In this document: piece by piece, positions 41,855-50,777 of the stretch | Position numbering within the stretch: position 1 is the stretch's first letter | How the letters are laid out: every line of letters begins with the position of its first letter | From: an uncultured Mogibacterium sp. | Lineage (GTDB): Bacteria > Bacillota > Clostridia > Peptostreptococcales > Anaerovoracaceae | Reading direction: 5' to 3' | DNA: 64,000 nt | Assembly (NCBI RefSeq): GCF_938041965.1 | Contig: NZ_CALISE010000020.1 | Coordinates: forward strand, 1-64,000 | Made by a program: the position numbers and the translations under genes | Notes under the pieces: generated by a model | Database searches by the model: none | Seen by the model: the letters and a program-made list of their open reading frames with translations, nothing else | Told to the model about the DNA's origin: nothing

Positions 41855-43240
41855 ATGAGTGACATCAAGATTAACAAGAAATCAAACCTACTAGAACAGG
41901 ATCCTTACAATTACCAACTTCAAGATGTTGAAGAACCTAACTTGATGCGTGAGTTTTTCGAGTACACCGAGATACCAAAGGTTTCCTTTAACTTTAGAAG
42001 GAATCCTCTCGGAATGCCTAAGGAGATATGGATTACCGATACGACCTTTCGTGACGGGCAGCAATCTCGCGAACCATATACTGTTGAGCAGATTGTAGAT
42101 ATATATGAGATGATGTCGAGGCTATCAGGACCTAACGGCAAGATTAGGCAGACGGAGTTTTTCGTATATAGTGATAGAGATAGGCGAGCTATCGAGAAGT
42201 GCAGGGAGCTGGGGCTTGAATTTCCAGAGATTACGACATGGATTAGAGCTAAGAAAGAAGATTTTAAGCTCGTGCACGATATCGGTGTTAAGGAGACTGG
42301 TATACTCGTTAGCTGCTCAGATTACCACATATTTACGAAGCTCGGCATGAATAGAAGGCAGGCGATGGAGCACTACCTATCGGTCATTTCCGATGCGTTT
42401 GAAGCAGGGGTTATGCCAAGGTGTCACCTTGAGGACATTACGAGGGCTGACTTCTACGGTTTTGTAGTCCCTTTTGTAAAGGCTATTCAGGACCTTGCAG
42501 AGCAGGCTAATATGCCTGTTAGAATTCGTGCATGCGATACGCTTGGATACGGAATTCCTTATGGAGGAGTTGCGATGCCTAGATCAGTTCCAGGGATAAT
42601 CTATGGACTTCAGCATTACGCAGGGGTACCGAGCGAGATGATAGAATGGCATGGACATAACGATTTCTATAAAGCAGTTACTAATGCAGCGACCGCGTGG
42701 CTGTACGGAGCAGCGGCGGTGAACACTACGTTATTTGGCATAGGCGAGAGGACTGGAAATGTTCCTCTTGAGGCGATGGTCTTCGAGTATGCGCAGCTAC
42801 GCGGTACACTGGACGGGATGGATACAACGGTTATCACTGAACTTGCCGAGTATTATGAGAAGAAAATCGGGTATCATCTACCTGAGCAGACCCCTTTTGT
42901 TGGCAAGAATTTCAACGTTACTAAGGCTGGAATTCACGCGGATGGGCTACTTAAGAATGAGGAAATTTACAATATATTTGATACCAAGAAATTTCTCAAT
43001 AGACCGCCTCTCGTTTCAATCAATCAGAACAGCGGTGCGGCTGGAGTGGCTGTATGGCTCAATGAGAAATATCATCTAGAGGGCGATCGTAAGGTAGATA
43101 AGCACAGTGAAGTGGTTCGCTATATCAAGAGCTGGATTGATAATCAATATGATAACGGCAGGGTATCTGTTATAGGAGCAGATGAGATTGATGCGCTTGT
43201 AAATAAATTCGTAACTGGAGAGTCTGAAGGAAGTTTGTAG
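41855..43240 (+). CDS. Re-type citrate synthase (homocitrate/isopropylmalate synthase fold)
   Basis: DRE-TIM metallolyase-type enzyme of 461 residues. The strand with TDTTFRDGQQSRE gives the metal-binding Asp62, and EWHGHNDFYKAV has the metal ligands His266 and His268. Isopropylmalate synthases carry a C-terminal regulatory domain that is absent here. The N-terminal extension and overall pattern match Re-citrate synthase of Clostridium kluyveri type, and the two following genes are aconitase and isocitrate dehydrogenase, so condensation of oxaloacetate with acetyl-CoA is the likely reaction. No Si-type citrate synthase is present in the window. Homocitrate synthase remains the main alternative. 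Confidence 0.85.
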   Translation: MSDIKINKKSNLLEQDPYNYQLQDVEEPNLMREFFEYTEIPKVSFNFRRNPLGMPKEIWITDTTFRDGQQSREPYTVEQIVDIYEMMSRLSGPNGKIRQTEFFVYSDRDRRAIEKCRELGLEFPEITTWIRAKKEDFKLVHDIGVKETGILVSCSDYHIFTKLGMNRRQAMEHYLSVISDAFEAGVMPRCHLEDITRADFYGFVVPFVKAIQDLAEQANMPVRIRACDTLGYGIPYGGVAMPRSVPGIIYGLQHYAGVPSEMIEWHGHNDFYKAVTNAATAWLYGAAAVNTTLFGIGERTGNVPLEAMVFEYAQLRGTLDGMDTTVITELAEYYEKKIGYHLPEQTPFVGKNFNVTKAGIHADGLLKNEEIYNIFDTKKFLNRPPLVSINQNSGAAGVAVWLNEKYHLEGDRKVDKHSEVVRYIKSWIDNQYDNGRVSVIGADEIDALVNKFVTGESEGSL

Positions 43241-43250
43241 GGGGCATAAA

Positions 43251-45173
43251 ATGGGATATACAATAGCTGAGAAAATTATTAAAGCTCACCTTGTTAGTGG
43301 TGAGATGAAGGTGGGTGAGGAGATCGGGCTCAGGATTGACCAGACTCTGACACAGGATGCGACTGGAACAATGGCATATCTGGAGTTTGAGGCTATGGGA
43401 ATTCCGCAGGTCAAGACTGAGCGTTCCGTAGCATATATAGATCACAATACTCTGCAGTCTGGATTTGAGAATGCAGATGATCACAAATATATTCAGACCG
43501 TGGCTGCAAAGCACGGTGTGTACTTCTCGAGACCTGGCAACGGCATCTGCCACCAGGTTCATTATGAGAGATTTGGCATTCCGGGCAAGACTCTGATTGG
43601 ATCCGATTCGCACACGCCGACTGGTGGAGGACTCGGAATGCTGGCGATGGGCGCTGGTGGCATGGATGTAGCCGTTGCCATGGGCGGCGGAGCTTACCAC
43701 ATCCCTATGCCTAGGATGATTTTCGTGGAACTAATCGGAGAGCTCCGTCCTAATGTGAGCGCCAAGGATATCATCTTGGAGGTTCTGCGCATGCTGTCTG
43801 TCAAGGGCGGCGTTGGCGCTATTGTCGAATACGGCGGCGAAGGTGTAGCGACACTCAGCGTTCCTGAGCGTACAACTATTACCAATATGGGCGCTGAGCT
43901 AGGAGCTACTACCTCGATTTTTCCTTCTGACGAGGTGACCAGGCAGTTCATGGCAGCTCAGGATAGGGAGGCTGACTGGTCTCCTCTAGCAAGCGATCCA
44001 GATGCTGAATATGCTGAGCGTTACTCTATCAATCTGTGCGAGCTTGAGCCTCTAGCAGCTTGCCCAAATAGTCCTGACAATGTAAAGCCTGTGAGAGAGC
44101 TCGCAGGAATTAAGGTTGATCAGGTTGCGATAGGCTCATGTACAAATTCTTCATTTGCAGATATGACTAAGACTGCATCGGTTTTAAGAGGGCATAAGAT
44201 TGCAGACAGTGTGAGTCTTGGAATATCGCCAGGATCAAGACAAGTGCTCTCCATGATGGCGGAGAGCGGGGCGCTCACAGACATGATCGATGCAGGTGCT
44301 AGAATCCTGGAGTGCGCATGTGGACCATGTATAGGAATGGGATTCTCACCAAACTCAAAAGGTGTTAGCCTTAGAACGTTTAATAGGAACTTCCTCGGTC
44401 GCTCGGGAACTAAGGATGGGCAGGTGTATCTGGTAAGCCCAGAGACAGCTGCAGCGTCAGCGCTCACAGGCTATATCAAAGATCCAACGACACTCCCTCC
44501 AATCGCACAGCCACAGCAGCCAGATAGATTCCGCATCAATGATGACGGAATCATCGCACCACTGCCAGCAGCAGAAGCCGAGGCGGCAGAGGTGCTACGC
44601 GGCCCTAATATCAAATCATTCCCAGAGACAAGTCCGCTGGATGACCATATAGAGGCCGCGGTCATCCTCAAGGTAGGTGATAATATCACCACTGATCACA
44701 TCATGCCAGCAGGATCGAAAGTATTGCCATATAGATCGAACGTGCCCAAAATATCTGAATTCTGCTTCAGCGTAGTGGATGAGACATTTGCAGCTAGAGC
44801 CAAGGCAGCAGGTAAAGGCTTTATAGTTGGTGGCTCGAACTATGGGCAGGGCTCATCTAGAGAGCATGCAGCGCTTGCGCCACTCTACCTCGGAATAAAG
44901 ACGGTTATAGCGAAGAGCTTTGCCAGAATCCATGCGGCAAATCTTGTGAATGCAGGGATATTGCCATTAATATTCGAGAATCCAGATGACTATGATGAGG
45001 TAGAGCAAGGAGATATTCTCAGATTAGAAAATGTGAGGGCAGCTCTTGGAGAGAATAGAATAATATTGCACGCAGGGGATAAGAAGATTCCGCTCCGCAT
45101 GGAACTTGCAGAGAGACAGAAAGAAGTGTTATTAGCAGGAGGACTTCTTGATTATGCGGCTATGGAAAACTAG
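43251..45173 (+). CDS. aconitate hydratase
   Basis: Aconitase of 640 residues, the compact anaerobe/mitochondrial-like form with its swivel domain on the same chain. The [4Fe-4S] ligands are Cys297 in GSCTNSSF and Cys357/Cys360 in CACGPCIGMG. The swivel domain has DHIMPAG and the substrate-binding loop NYGQGSSREHAAL at about 528-540. It interconverts citrate and isocitrate between the enzymes encoded on each side. It starts ten bases after the citrate synthase stop with a GGGG site. The family also includes homoaconitase-like enzymes, but the neighbours favour aconitase. Confidence 0.93.
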   Translation: MGYTIAEKIIKAHLVSGEMKVGEEIGLRIDQTLTQDATGTMAYLEFEAMGIPQVKTERSVAYIDHNTLQSGFENADDHKYIQTVAAKHGVYFSRPGNGICHQVHYERFGIPGKTLIGSDSHTPTGGGLGMLAMGAGGMDVAVAMGGGAYHIPMPRMIFVELIGELRPNVSAKDIILEVLRMLSVKGGVGAIVEYGGEGVATLSVPERTTITNMGAELGATTSIFPSDEVTRQFMAAQDREADWSPLASDPDAEYAERYSINLCELEPLAACPNSPDNVKPVRELAGIKVDQVAIGSCTNSSFADMTKTASVLRGHKIADSVSLGISPGSRQVLSMMAESGALTDMIDAGARILECACGPCIGMGFSPNSKGVSLRTFNRNFLGRSGTKDGQVYLVSPETAAASALTGYIKDPTTLPPIAQPQQPDRFRINDDGIIAPLPAAEAEAAEVLRGPNIKSFPETSPLDDHIEAAVILKVGDNITTDHIMPAGSKVLPYRSNVPKISEFCFSVVDETFAARAKAAGKGFIVGGSNYGQGSSREHAALAPLYLGIKTVIAKSFARIHAANLVNAGILPLIFENPDDYDEVEQGDILRLENVRAALGENRIILHAGDKKIPLRMELAERQKEVLLAGGLLDYAAMEN

Positions 45174-45239
45174 ATGGGTAATTTATGAAATCGTGCTATA
45201 AGGCTTGAAAGTGCACAATTTGAAATTGGAGACAAGGAA

Positions 45240-46445
45240 ATGGAAAAGAAGGTATATAGCTCAGAAACAGAGCGAGATATCAGGAATGCTGTAGAGAATT
45301 TTGAAATCGTGCTGCGTGAGCAGGTGGCAAGGAATCAGCGCATGAGAGCTGAGAGAGAGGAGAAAGATGTAGCTAACAAAACTGGTGATCTAGCTCCTAA
45401 CTCGAATAGAGACAAGGTAATAATCGGAACCGCTGCCGGTGACGGCATCGGCCCGATTATCATGACCGAAGCGGAGAAAGTGCTGAAAGCAGTCCTACGG
45501 GACAGACTTGCAAGCGGCTCACTAGTCCTAAAACCAATCGAAGGCTTCACCCTCGAAAACCGCCTCGCCGCAGGCAAGACAGTCCCGGACTCCGTCATGG
45601 CAGTGATGAGCGAATGCGATGTCCTGCTCAAAGGGCCAACAACAACACCGAACGCTGCCATGAATACGGCCAATATCGAGAGCGCCAATGTCTACCTGCG
45701 CAAATCATTTGACCTATTTGCCAATGTCAGGCCAGTTTCAATTCCAGAAGAAGGAATCGACTGGACATTCTTCCGTGAAAACACGGAAGGAGAATATGCA
45801 TTAGGCAGCAAGGGCGAATATATCACGGGAGAATTGGCGGTTGATTTCAAGGTGACGACAGACGAGGGCACAGAGAGAATCGCTCGCGCCGCATATGAAT
45901 ACGCGAGAGCTAACGGCAAGAAGCGAGTATCCATAGTGACAAAAGCCAATATCATGAAGAAGACTGATGGCAACTTCCTGAATATCTGCCGTGAAGTCGC
46001 AAAGGATTACCCAGAGATCGAGACGGATTCGTGGTTCATCGATATCATGGCCGCTAATCTAGTCAATAAGGAGATTAGAAGCAACTTCCAAGTTTTTGTA
46101 CTTCCTAACCTGTATGGTGATATAATTACTGACGAGGCAGCTCAGATTCAGGGCGGAGTCGGAACGGCTGGAAGTGCGAATATCGGCAGGAATTACGCGA
46201 TATTTGAAGCAATTCACGGTAGTGCTCCACGCATGATTGAAGAAGGGCTGGGCGAATATGCCAATCCGTCAAGCCTTCTGAAGGCAGCGGTGATGATGCT
46301 TTCACATGTGGGCTATAGAGATGAGTCGAAGAGGCTTGAAGATGCACTAGAAGCAGCTGATAAGGAGCTTGGACCACGAATGACAGGAATGGCAGGCGGT
46401 GCAACATGCCGCGAATACGCAGAATTAGTCATGTCGAGGTTATAA
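45240..46445 (+). CDS. NAD-type isocitrate dehydrogenase (IDH/IMDH family)
   Basis: Oxidative decarboxylase making 2-oxoglutarate from isocitrate. The catalytic domain starts near residue 60 with GTAAGDGIGP and has SANVYLRKSFDLFANVRP for substrate carboxylates, TFFRENTEGEY, VTKANIMKKTDG and the metal-binding NLYGDIITDEAAQ. EAIHGSAP completes the NAD pocket region. About 58 charged residues precede the domain and have no counterpart in ordinary IDH. 3-Isopropylmalate dehydrogenase is the alternative, but the operon context argues for IDH. The stop codon overlaps the start of the permease gene in TAATG, so translation is coupled. Confidence 0.87.
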   Translation: MEKKVYSSETERDIRNAVENFEIVLREQVARNQRMRAEREEKDVANKTGDLAPNSNRDKVIIGTAAGDGIGPIIMTEAEKVLKAVLRDRLASGSLVLKPIEGFTLENRLAAGKTVPDSVMAVMSECDVLLKGPTTTPNAAMNTANIESANVYLRKSFDLFANVRPVSIPEEGIDWTFFRENTEGEYALGSKGEYITGELAVDFKVTTDEGTERIARAAYEYARANGKKRVSIVTKANIMKKTDGNFLNICREVAKDYPEIETDSWFIDIMAANLVNKEIRSNFQVFVLPNLYGDIITDEAAQIQGGVGTAGSANIGRNYAIFEAIHGSAPRMIEEGLGEYANPSSLLKAAVMMLSHVGYRDESKRLEDALEAADKELGPRMTGMAGGATCREYAELVMSRL

Positions 46446-47386
46446 TGATACAGAATTTCTGGATTTGTATAAATGCGGTAGTACCGCTGATGATATATCT
46501 GATAATCGGGATGCTCGTAAAGCGAGTAGGCCTTATAAATGATGACGAGGTGCACAGGTTCAATCGCCTCGTCTTTATTGTGCTCTTCCCACCGATGATG
46601 TTTGAAAATCTCTATGGGGCGAAGTTAAGCACCGCTTTGAACCCAAGACTTATAGTATTTGCACTTGTATTTCTTTTATCCTACATAGCGCTTAGCATAC
46701 CGGTAGTCCATAAGCTGGAGAAAAAACCAGAGACACGTGGAGCGATGATACAGGCGATGTATAGAAGCAACTTCGTACTTATGGGGCTTCCAATCGCTAT
46801 TAATATATGCGGTGCAGGAAATGTATCCAAGACAGCTATACTCGTCACTATAATCGTTCCGACGTACAACGTGTTAGCTGTCATAATATTGGAGTATTAC
46901 CGTGGTGGTCGCGCTAGCATCTCTAAAATGCTCCGCAAGATCATCACTAACCCGATAATTCTCGGTGCCGTGGCAGCAGGCATAGCGATATCCCTCAATG
47001 TAACAGTGCCGAAAGCGATAGACAGAGTTGTCTATTCTCTATCTGAATGTACGACTCCGATGGCGATGATGCTACTAGGTGCCTCGTTCAATATCAAAAG
47101 TGTGAAGTCTGGCAAGCGGAACCTAAGTACATCAATAATTGCCAAGCTAATAGTACTCCCAGCAATTGGACTACCTATCGCGATGCTGCTCGGCTTCAGA
47201 GATGTAGAGTTCGTGTCGCTAATAGTTATGATGGCGGCGCCTTGCTCAGTGTCATCATATACAATGGCAGAGTCTATGGGAAGCGATGGAGAGCTTGCAG
47301 GTAATGCAGTAATATTCACAACTGGTTTTTCTATATTAACCATATTCGGGTGGTTATTTCTGTTTAAGAATATGGGAATGTTCTAA
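46445..47386 (+). CDS. AEC-family (auxin efflux carrier-like) permease
   Basis: Ten-helix membrane transporter of 313 residues of the AEC family, which in bacteria moves organic acids such as malate or other carboxylates. Typical features are the N-terminal FNRLVFIVLFPPMMFENLY segment, the central break with KIITNPIILGAVAAGI and the repeated second-half motif TPMAMMLLGASF. The ATG at 46445 shares one base with the isocitrate dehydrogenase stop, with GAGG five bases upstream; ATG 46406 further up overlaps the IDH gene and lacks a site. Co-transcription suggests transport of a TCA intermediate or product. Confidence 0.85.
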   Translation: MIQNFWICINAVVPLMIYLIIGMLVKRVGLINDDEVHRFNRLVFIVLFPPMMFENLYGAKLSTALNPRLIVFALVFLLSYIALSIPVVHKLEKKPETRGAMIQAMYRSNFVLMGLPIAINICGAGNVSKTAILVTIIVPTYNVLAVIILEYYRGGRASISKMLRKIITNPIILGAVAAGIAISLNVTVPKAIDRVVYSLSECTTPMAMMLLGASFNIKSVKSGKRNLSTSIIAKLIVLPAIGLPIAMLLGFRDVEFVSLIVMMAAPCSVSSYTMAESMGSDGELAGNAVIFTTGFSILTIFGWLFLFKNMGMF

Positions 47387-47395
47387 AAAATCAAG

Positions 47396-47439
47396 ATGCA
47401 TAGGCAACATGCTTTGTATGAGGCCTGTGTATTATTTTT
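47396..47439 (+). terminator. intrinsic terminator after AEC permease gene
   Basis: A 10-bp stem (47396-47405 with 47423-47432, two G-U pairs) is followed by TATTTTT. Confidence 0.75.
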
Positions 47440-47491
47440 GCGTTATGCTGAATAAAAAAACGAAAATATGAAATAAAATTCAGAAATGGCA

Positions 47492-47520
47492 TTGACAAGA
47501 TGCGGCGCCAGGAGTATATT
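47492..47520 (+). promoter_or_regulatory. promoter of amino-acid-binding lipoprotein gene
   Basis: Perfect TTGACA (47492-47497) and TATATT (47515-47520), 17 bp apart. It is 219 bp before the coding start, which implies a long untranslated leader. Confidence 0.82.
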
Positions 47521-47738
47521 AATACATAATAACTACTAAAAATACAAAGCCGCATATCTAAACAGCTTTATACACATCCGAACATCATGGTGCAGATTCA
47601 CGTCAATCAGCAACCGCAATAATGATCTCAGCAGAGATATGGATAAGAGAGCAACGAAAAACACGCGGCAAATTAAAAGTAGCGGAATTTCGAGGAGTTA
47701 TTTAGATTAAAAATTATTTAAAGGAAAGAGGAAACAAA

Positions 47739-48515
47739 ATGAAAAAGACTATTGGAAAGATTTTGGCACTCATGATGTGCCTGATTATGGCAGGAGCACT
47801 TTCAGCATGTGGTAGCAAGGACAAGGTGTACAAGGTATCAACTGAACCGACATACCCTCCATTTGATACAACAAATAAGGACGGAGACATTGTAGGGTTT
47901 GATATGGATCTTATGAAGGCTATTGCGAAGGATCAGGGCTTCAAGGTCGAATTCGAATCACTTGAATTTGATGCACTTATACCAGCGCTCAAGTCTGATA
48001 GCACGGATATCGTAATCGCTGGTATGAATGTGACGCCTGAGCGTGCTAAGAAGGTGGCTTTCTCAGACCCTTACTATAAGACGGGAATCGTTTTACTTGT
48101 AAAGAAAGACAATACAAGCATAACAGGTTGGGATAACTTCACAGCAGGAAGCGGGCTCAAGGTAGCAGCGCAGACAGGTACTTCTCAGGCTGATATAGCA
48201 GATCAGCTCAAGAAGGAAGGCAAAGTATCCAAATCAGTTATCCTAAACCAGAACACAACAGCGCTTCAGCAGCTTGGAAATGGTGACGTTGACGCAGTTC
48301 TTGTTGACAAGCCTGTTGCTGTCGATATCGTTGCTTCACAGGGTGACAAGTACAAAATAGTAGGTGATATAAAGCCTGACAGCGTTGCTGATGTTGCGAT
48401 TGCAGTTAAGACCGATAACAAGGAGCTTCTTAAGAAAATTAACAAGGGGCTAAAGCATCTCAAGGAAAACGGCATCTACGATAAACTCGCTACGAAGTGG
48501 AAGATTGAGCAGTAA
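47739..48515 (+). CDS. amino-acid ABC transporter substrate-binding lipoprotein (family 3)
   Basis: Extracytoplasmic solute-binding protein of 258 residues. A lipoprotein signal ends in LSAC with Cys24 as lipid-modified residue. The mature protein starts with KVYKVSTEPTYPPFDTTNKDG, then GFDMDLMKAIAKDQG and NVTPERAKKVAFSDPYY, which are typical of polar amino-acid binding proteins of the His/Gln/Cys type. The ligand cannot be told from sequence. There is no permease or ATPase gene beside it: a convergent minus-strand gene follows. It is transcribed alone with a 218-nt leader that may hold a regulatory structure. Confidence 0.9.
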   Translation: MKKTIGKILALMMCLIMAGALSACGSKDKVYKVSTEPTYPPFDTTNKDGDIVGFDMDLMKAIAKDQGFKVEFESLEFDALIPALKSDSTDIVIAGMNVTPERAKKVAFSDPYYKTGIVLLVKKDNTSITGWDNFTAGSGLKVAAQTGTSQADIADQLKKEGKVSKSVILNQNTTALQQLGNGDVDAVLVDKPVAVDIVASQGDKYKIVGDIKPDSVADVAIAVKTDNKELLKKINKGLKHLKENGIYDKLATKWKIEQ

Positions 48516-48584
48516 AAAATATATAAACTAGATAATCGATAATATATCAGAATCGAATATATTTATGAGGAAATAGGGAAACAA

Positions 48585-48614
48585 AAGAGGGGTTCACATA
48601 AGTGAATCCCTCTT
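48585..48614. terminator. bidirectional terminator between convergent genes
   Basis: A 13-bp stem (48585-48597 with 48602-48614, one G-U) has an ATAA loop. T-rich flanks exist on both strands, and it serves the lipoprotein gene (+) and the transporter gene (-). Confidence 0.85.
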
Positions 48615-48635
48615 AGTTTGTGATTTATAAGTTCT

Positions 48636-49904
48636 CTAGCCGTATATGAACCATATGAATACATACCCGACTGTAGCTGCCGTCAGCGTAAACGGCACTC
48701 CGATTTTCATAAATTCCGCAAAGGTTACAATCTCTCCGTTCTTCCTTAAAATGCCTACCGCCGTTATATTCGCAGATGCCCCGACCGGAGTGAGGTTGCC
48801 GCCTAGCGTTGCTCCGCAGAGTAGACCAAGATAGAGCAGAGTAGGATCGACTCCTAGCGTCGCAGTTACACCCTGAAGTACAGGAAGCATAGTCGCAACA
48901 TATGGGATATTGTCGACAAAAGCCGAAATCAGAATCGATCCCCATACGATAATCGTGTAGAGGAGGAACATGTTGCTCCCGCCAGTCCTCACGATAAGGT
49001 CAGACAAATCTTTGATAACGCCTACTTCAGTGAGCCCAGCGATTACGATAAATAGCCCGAATAGTAGCAGTAGCGTCTCGATGTCCGCATCCTTCAAAGC
49101 TCCAATTGCACGGTCGCCATCGCGCCTTTTTGCATAATCGAAAATGATAGAGATGACCGCAAAGGTTATGCATATAGCGCCATTAGTTATGTCTGGCTTG
49201 TTCGGGAAGAACGACACGAATATAAGAGTCGCTACTAGACCTACCAGCATATATGTCGGCACTAGGTTTTTAACTTCTGTATATTCCTCAGCTGAAACAG
49301 GCTGCCTATACCTTCTAAATAGAATCATCATAACAGGCACTGTTGCGAGGGCTCCGAGCTCTACGGCGAAGAACATTCCTGGCTTGCCGTGGAATACGAA
49401 GAATGATGAGAAATCCATCTTTGCATACGAAGCGAGCATCATCGAAGTGGTATCCCCAACGAGTGTAGCTGCTCCTTGGAGGTTTGAGGAAACTGCAATT
49501 GACAGCGTCATCGGAACTGGGGATACATCGAGCTTACGGCAGATGGCTAGCCCGACAGGAGCTACCATGAGTACAGTTGCGACATTATCTACAAACGCAG
49601 AGATAAATCCGGAGAATAGCGACATGAAGATTATGACCATCATCATGTTCTTGGACTTATCGAGGAGTATGTCTGCGAGCTTATTTGGCATCTTGGAATC
49701 GATAAAGTAGTGCACAAGAATCATCGTGCCAGATATCATCAGCAAGATATTCCAGTTCACAGACTGAATCGCTGTACTAGCGGACATAACACCAGCTATT
49801 AAGAAAACCGCTGCTGAAGTCAGTGCGGCATGTACGCGGAACTTCTGGAAGAAGATCATCACGACGTACATGAGTATAAACATCGTAATTACTAAAATTT
49901 TCAT
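48636..49904 (-). CDS. ArsB/NhaD/SLC13-type ion transporter
   Basis: Polytopic transporter of 423 residues of the ion-transporter superfamily. Its two pseudo-symmetric halves each carry a re-entrant motif: SAFVDNVATVLMVAPVG in the first and SAFVDNIPYVATMLPV in the second, with GDTTSMM and GGNLTPVGASAN in the matching second positions. The substrate could be an anion such as arsenite or a carboxylate, or Na+ by antiport. The frame stays open 70 codons upstream, but that part overlaps the next gene, so the start is set at ATG 49904, where the first membrane helix begins. No strong ribosome site is seen. Confidence 0.85.
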   Translation of the reverse strand: MKILVITMFILMYVVMIFFQKFRVHAALTSAAVFLIAGVMSASTAIQSVNWNILLMISGTMILVHYFIDSKMPNKLADILLDKSKNMMMVIIFMSLFSGFISAFVDNVATVLMVAPVGLAICRKLDVSPVPMTLSIAVSSNLQGAATLVGDTTSMMLASYAKMDFSSFFVFHGKPGMFFAVELGALATVPVMMILFRRYRQPVSAEEYTEVKNLVPTYMLVGLVATLIFVSFFPNKPDITNGAICITFAVISIIFDYAKRRDGDRAIGALKDADIETLLLLFGLFIVIAGLTEVGVIKDLSDLIVRTGGSNMFLLYTIIVWGSILISAFVDNIPYVATMLPVLQGVTATLGVDPTLLYLGLLCGATLGGNLTPVGASANITAVGILRKNGEIVTFAEFMKIGVPFTLTAATVGYVFIWFIYG

Positions 49905-49980
49905 AGGTTGAATTCTACCATAAAAGAATATGAAATTGGTGACTGTGAATGAAAATTTATAATATGAGTAATTATTTATT

Positions 49981-50508
49981 TTAGTGCATATCTTCCAGCA
50001 TATTCTCAATCCTTCTGCCCAGAGACAGGAGCGTATCCACATCAGATACACTGCCTGTTGCAAAAGGGTTCCAGTTAGGGGATAGTAAACTCTCTCCTTC
50101 GCTGGCTCTGGCACGAAGTTTTATATCTTCGTTGTCAGTGAAGATATCTAGTGAGGCAGCTTTAGAGAAAAATTTAGAACCTGAGCCTTTGAAATTGCAA
50201 GAAGCTATAGTGCCCGAGAGAATCTCAATATCATCACACAGAATGGTAACTTCGCTTCCGTCAAGTGTGACGGTATAGTCTTTGACAAATCTCGATTGAA
50301 ATTTTTTAGCGATATAAAAGCTGAAATTAACACAGACAAAAACCAATAAGATGAAAATAACTGGATGCGACCTAGTCACATCACCGAGGTTAAGGTAGAA
50401 CAGAATCAGTTGTATCGCTAGGAGGGGCAGCATTATTAGAGCAGGGAAAAGAAGCCCCACATAAATGTCTGATTTAGCAGTTGATGCAGAAAAAGTATAT
50501 CTCTCCAT
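49981..50508 (-). CDS. two-helix membrane protein with PH-like domain, unknown
   Basis: A 175-residue protein with two hydrophobic segments (about 17-41 and 48-67), then a soluble beta-rich part from about 75 to 140 (DYTVTLDGSEVTILCDDIEILSG) that resembles bacterial PH-like domains only in general pattern. I do not recognise the family, so no function is assigned. The start has GAGG eight bases upstream on the minus strand. It precedes the transporter gene by 76 bp on the same strand and may be co-transcribed with it. Confidence 0.7.
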   Translation of the reverse strand: MERYTFSASTAKSDIYVGLLFPALIMLPLLAIQLILFYLNLGDVTRSHPVIFILLVFVCVNFSFYIAKKFQSRFVKDYTVTLDGSEVTILCDDIEILSGTIASCNFKGSGSKFFSKAASLDIFTDNEDIKLRARASEGESLLSPNWNPFATGSVSDVDTLLSLGRRIENMLEDMH

Positions 50509-50616
50509 GTTAGTACCTCGTAATTTACAAATAACTACCCTTATCTTATAACTAATTGTGAGGAGCTGCTAGAAATATTTTAGCTTAGCTGCAGAAATAT
50601 GAGCTGAAATCAACAA

Positions 50617-50647
50617 AAGAGAAGCCAGCGCATTGCTTGCTTCTCTT
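50617..50647 (-). terminator. minus-strand terminator after 3D-like protein gene
   Basis: AAGAGAAGC (50617-50625) pairs with GCTTCTCTT (50639-50647). On the minus strand the stem is followed by TTTTGTTG. Between it and the gene end (50648-50777) another short hairpin, GTCCGT/ACGGAC near 50672, is present without a known role. Confidence 0.75.
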
Positions 50648-50777
50648 AATTCGTATCATCGCAAATATATTAGTCCGTGCACCGACGGACCGAGGTTCTC
50701 ACTTCGATGTTCGTGTAGCGCGGGGATTATAGGGATCCTTTTGCCGGTATAATATCGATTACGAAAGCCGTAAATTT

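Larger units (their letters stand above)
47387..47738 (+). other. intergenic leader region before amino-acid-binding lipoprotein gene
   Basis: After the terminator (47396-47439) and promoter (47492-47520), about 218 nt of probable 5' leader precede the next gene. Segment 47583-47632 can fold, with ATCAT pairing to ATGAT around GGTGC and GCAACC strands. It does not match a riboswitch consensus I know. No convincing gene lies here. Confidence 0.4.

Noticed and set aside
47583..47660. GGTGC, GCAACC and GATAAGAGA segments similar to parts of a SAM-I riboswitch
   Set aside because: The order of the segments is wrong and the kink-turn and GGCAACC-containing helix are missing, so I do not call it a riboswitch.
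47619..47702. 27-codon open frame in the lipoprotein gene leader
   Set aside because: It has no ribosome site and no repeated regulatory codons, so it does not look like a leader peptide.
49144..49710. 188-codon plus-strand frame opposite the SLC13-like transporter gene
   Set aside because: The minus-strand protein has clear duplicated transporter motifs; the plus-strand frame matches no pattern and lacks a ribosome site.
49905..50114. 70-codon N-terminal extension of the transporter frame
   Set aside because: It overlaps the 49981-50508 gene, is not hydrophobic in the right way and precedes a natural start at 49904 where the first helix begins.
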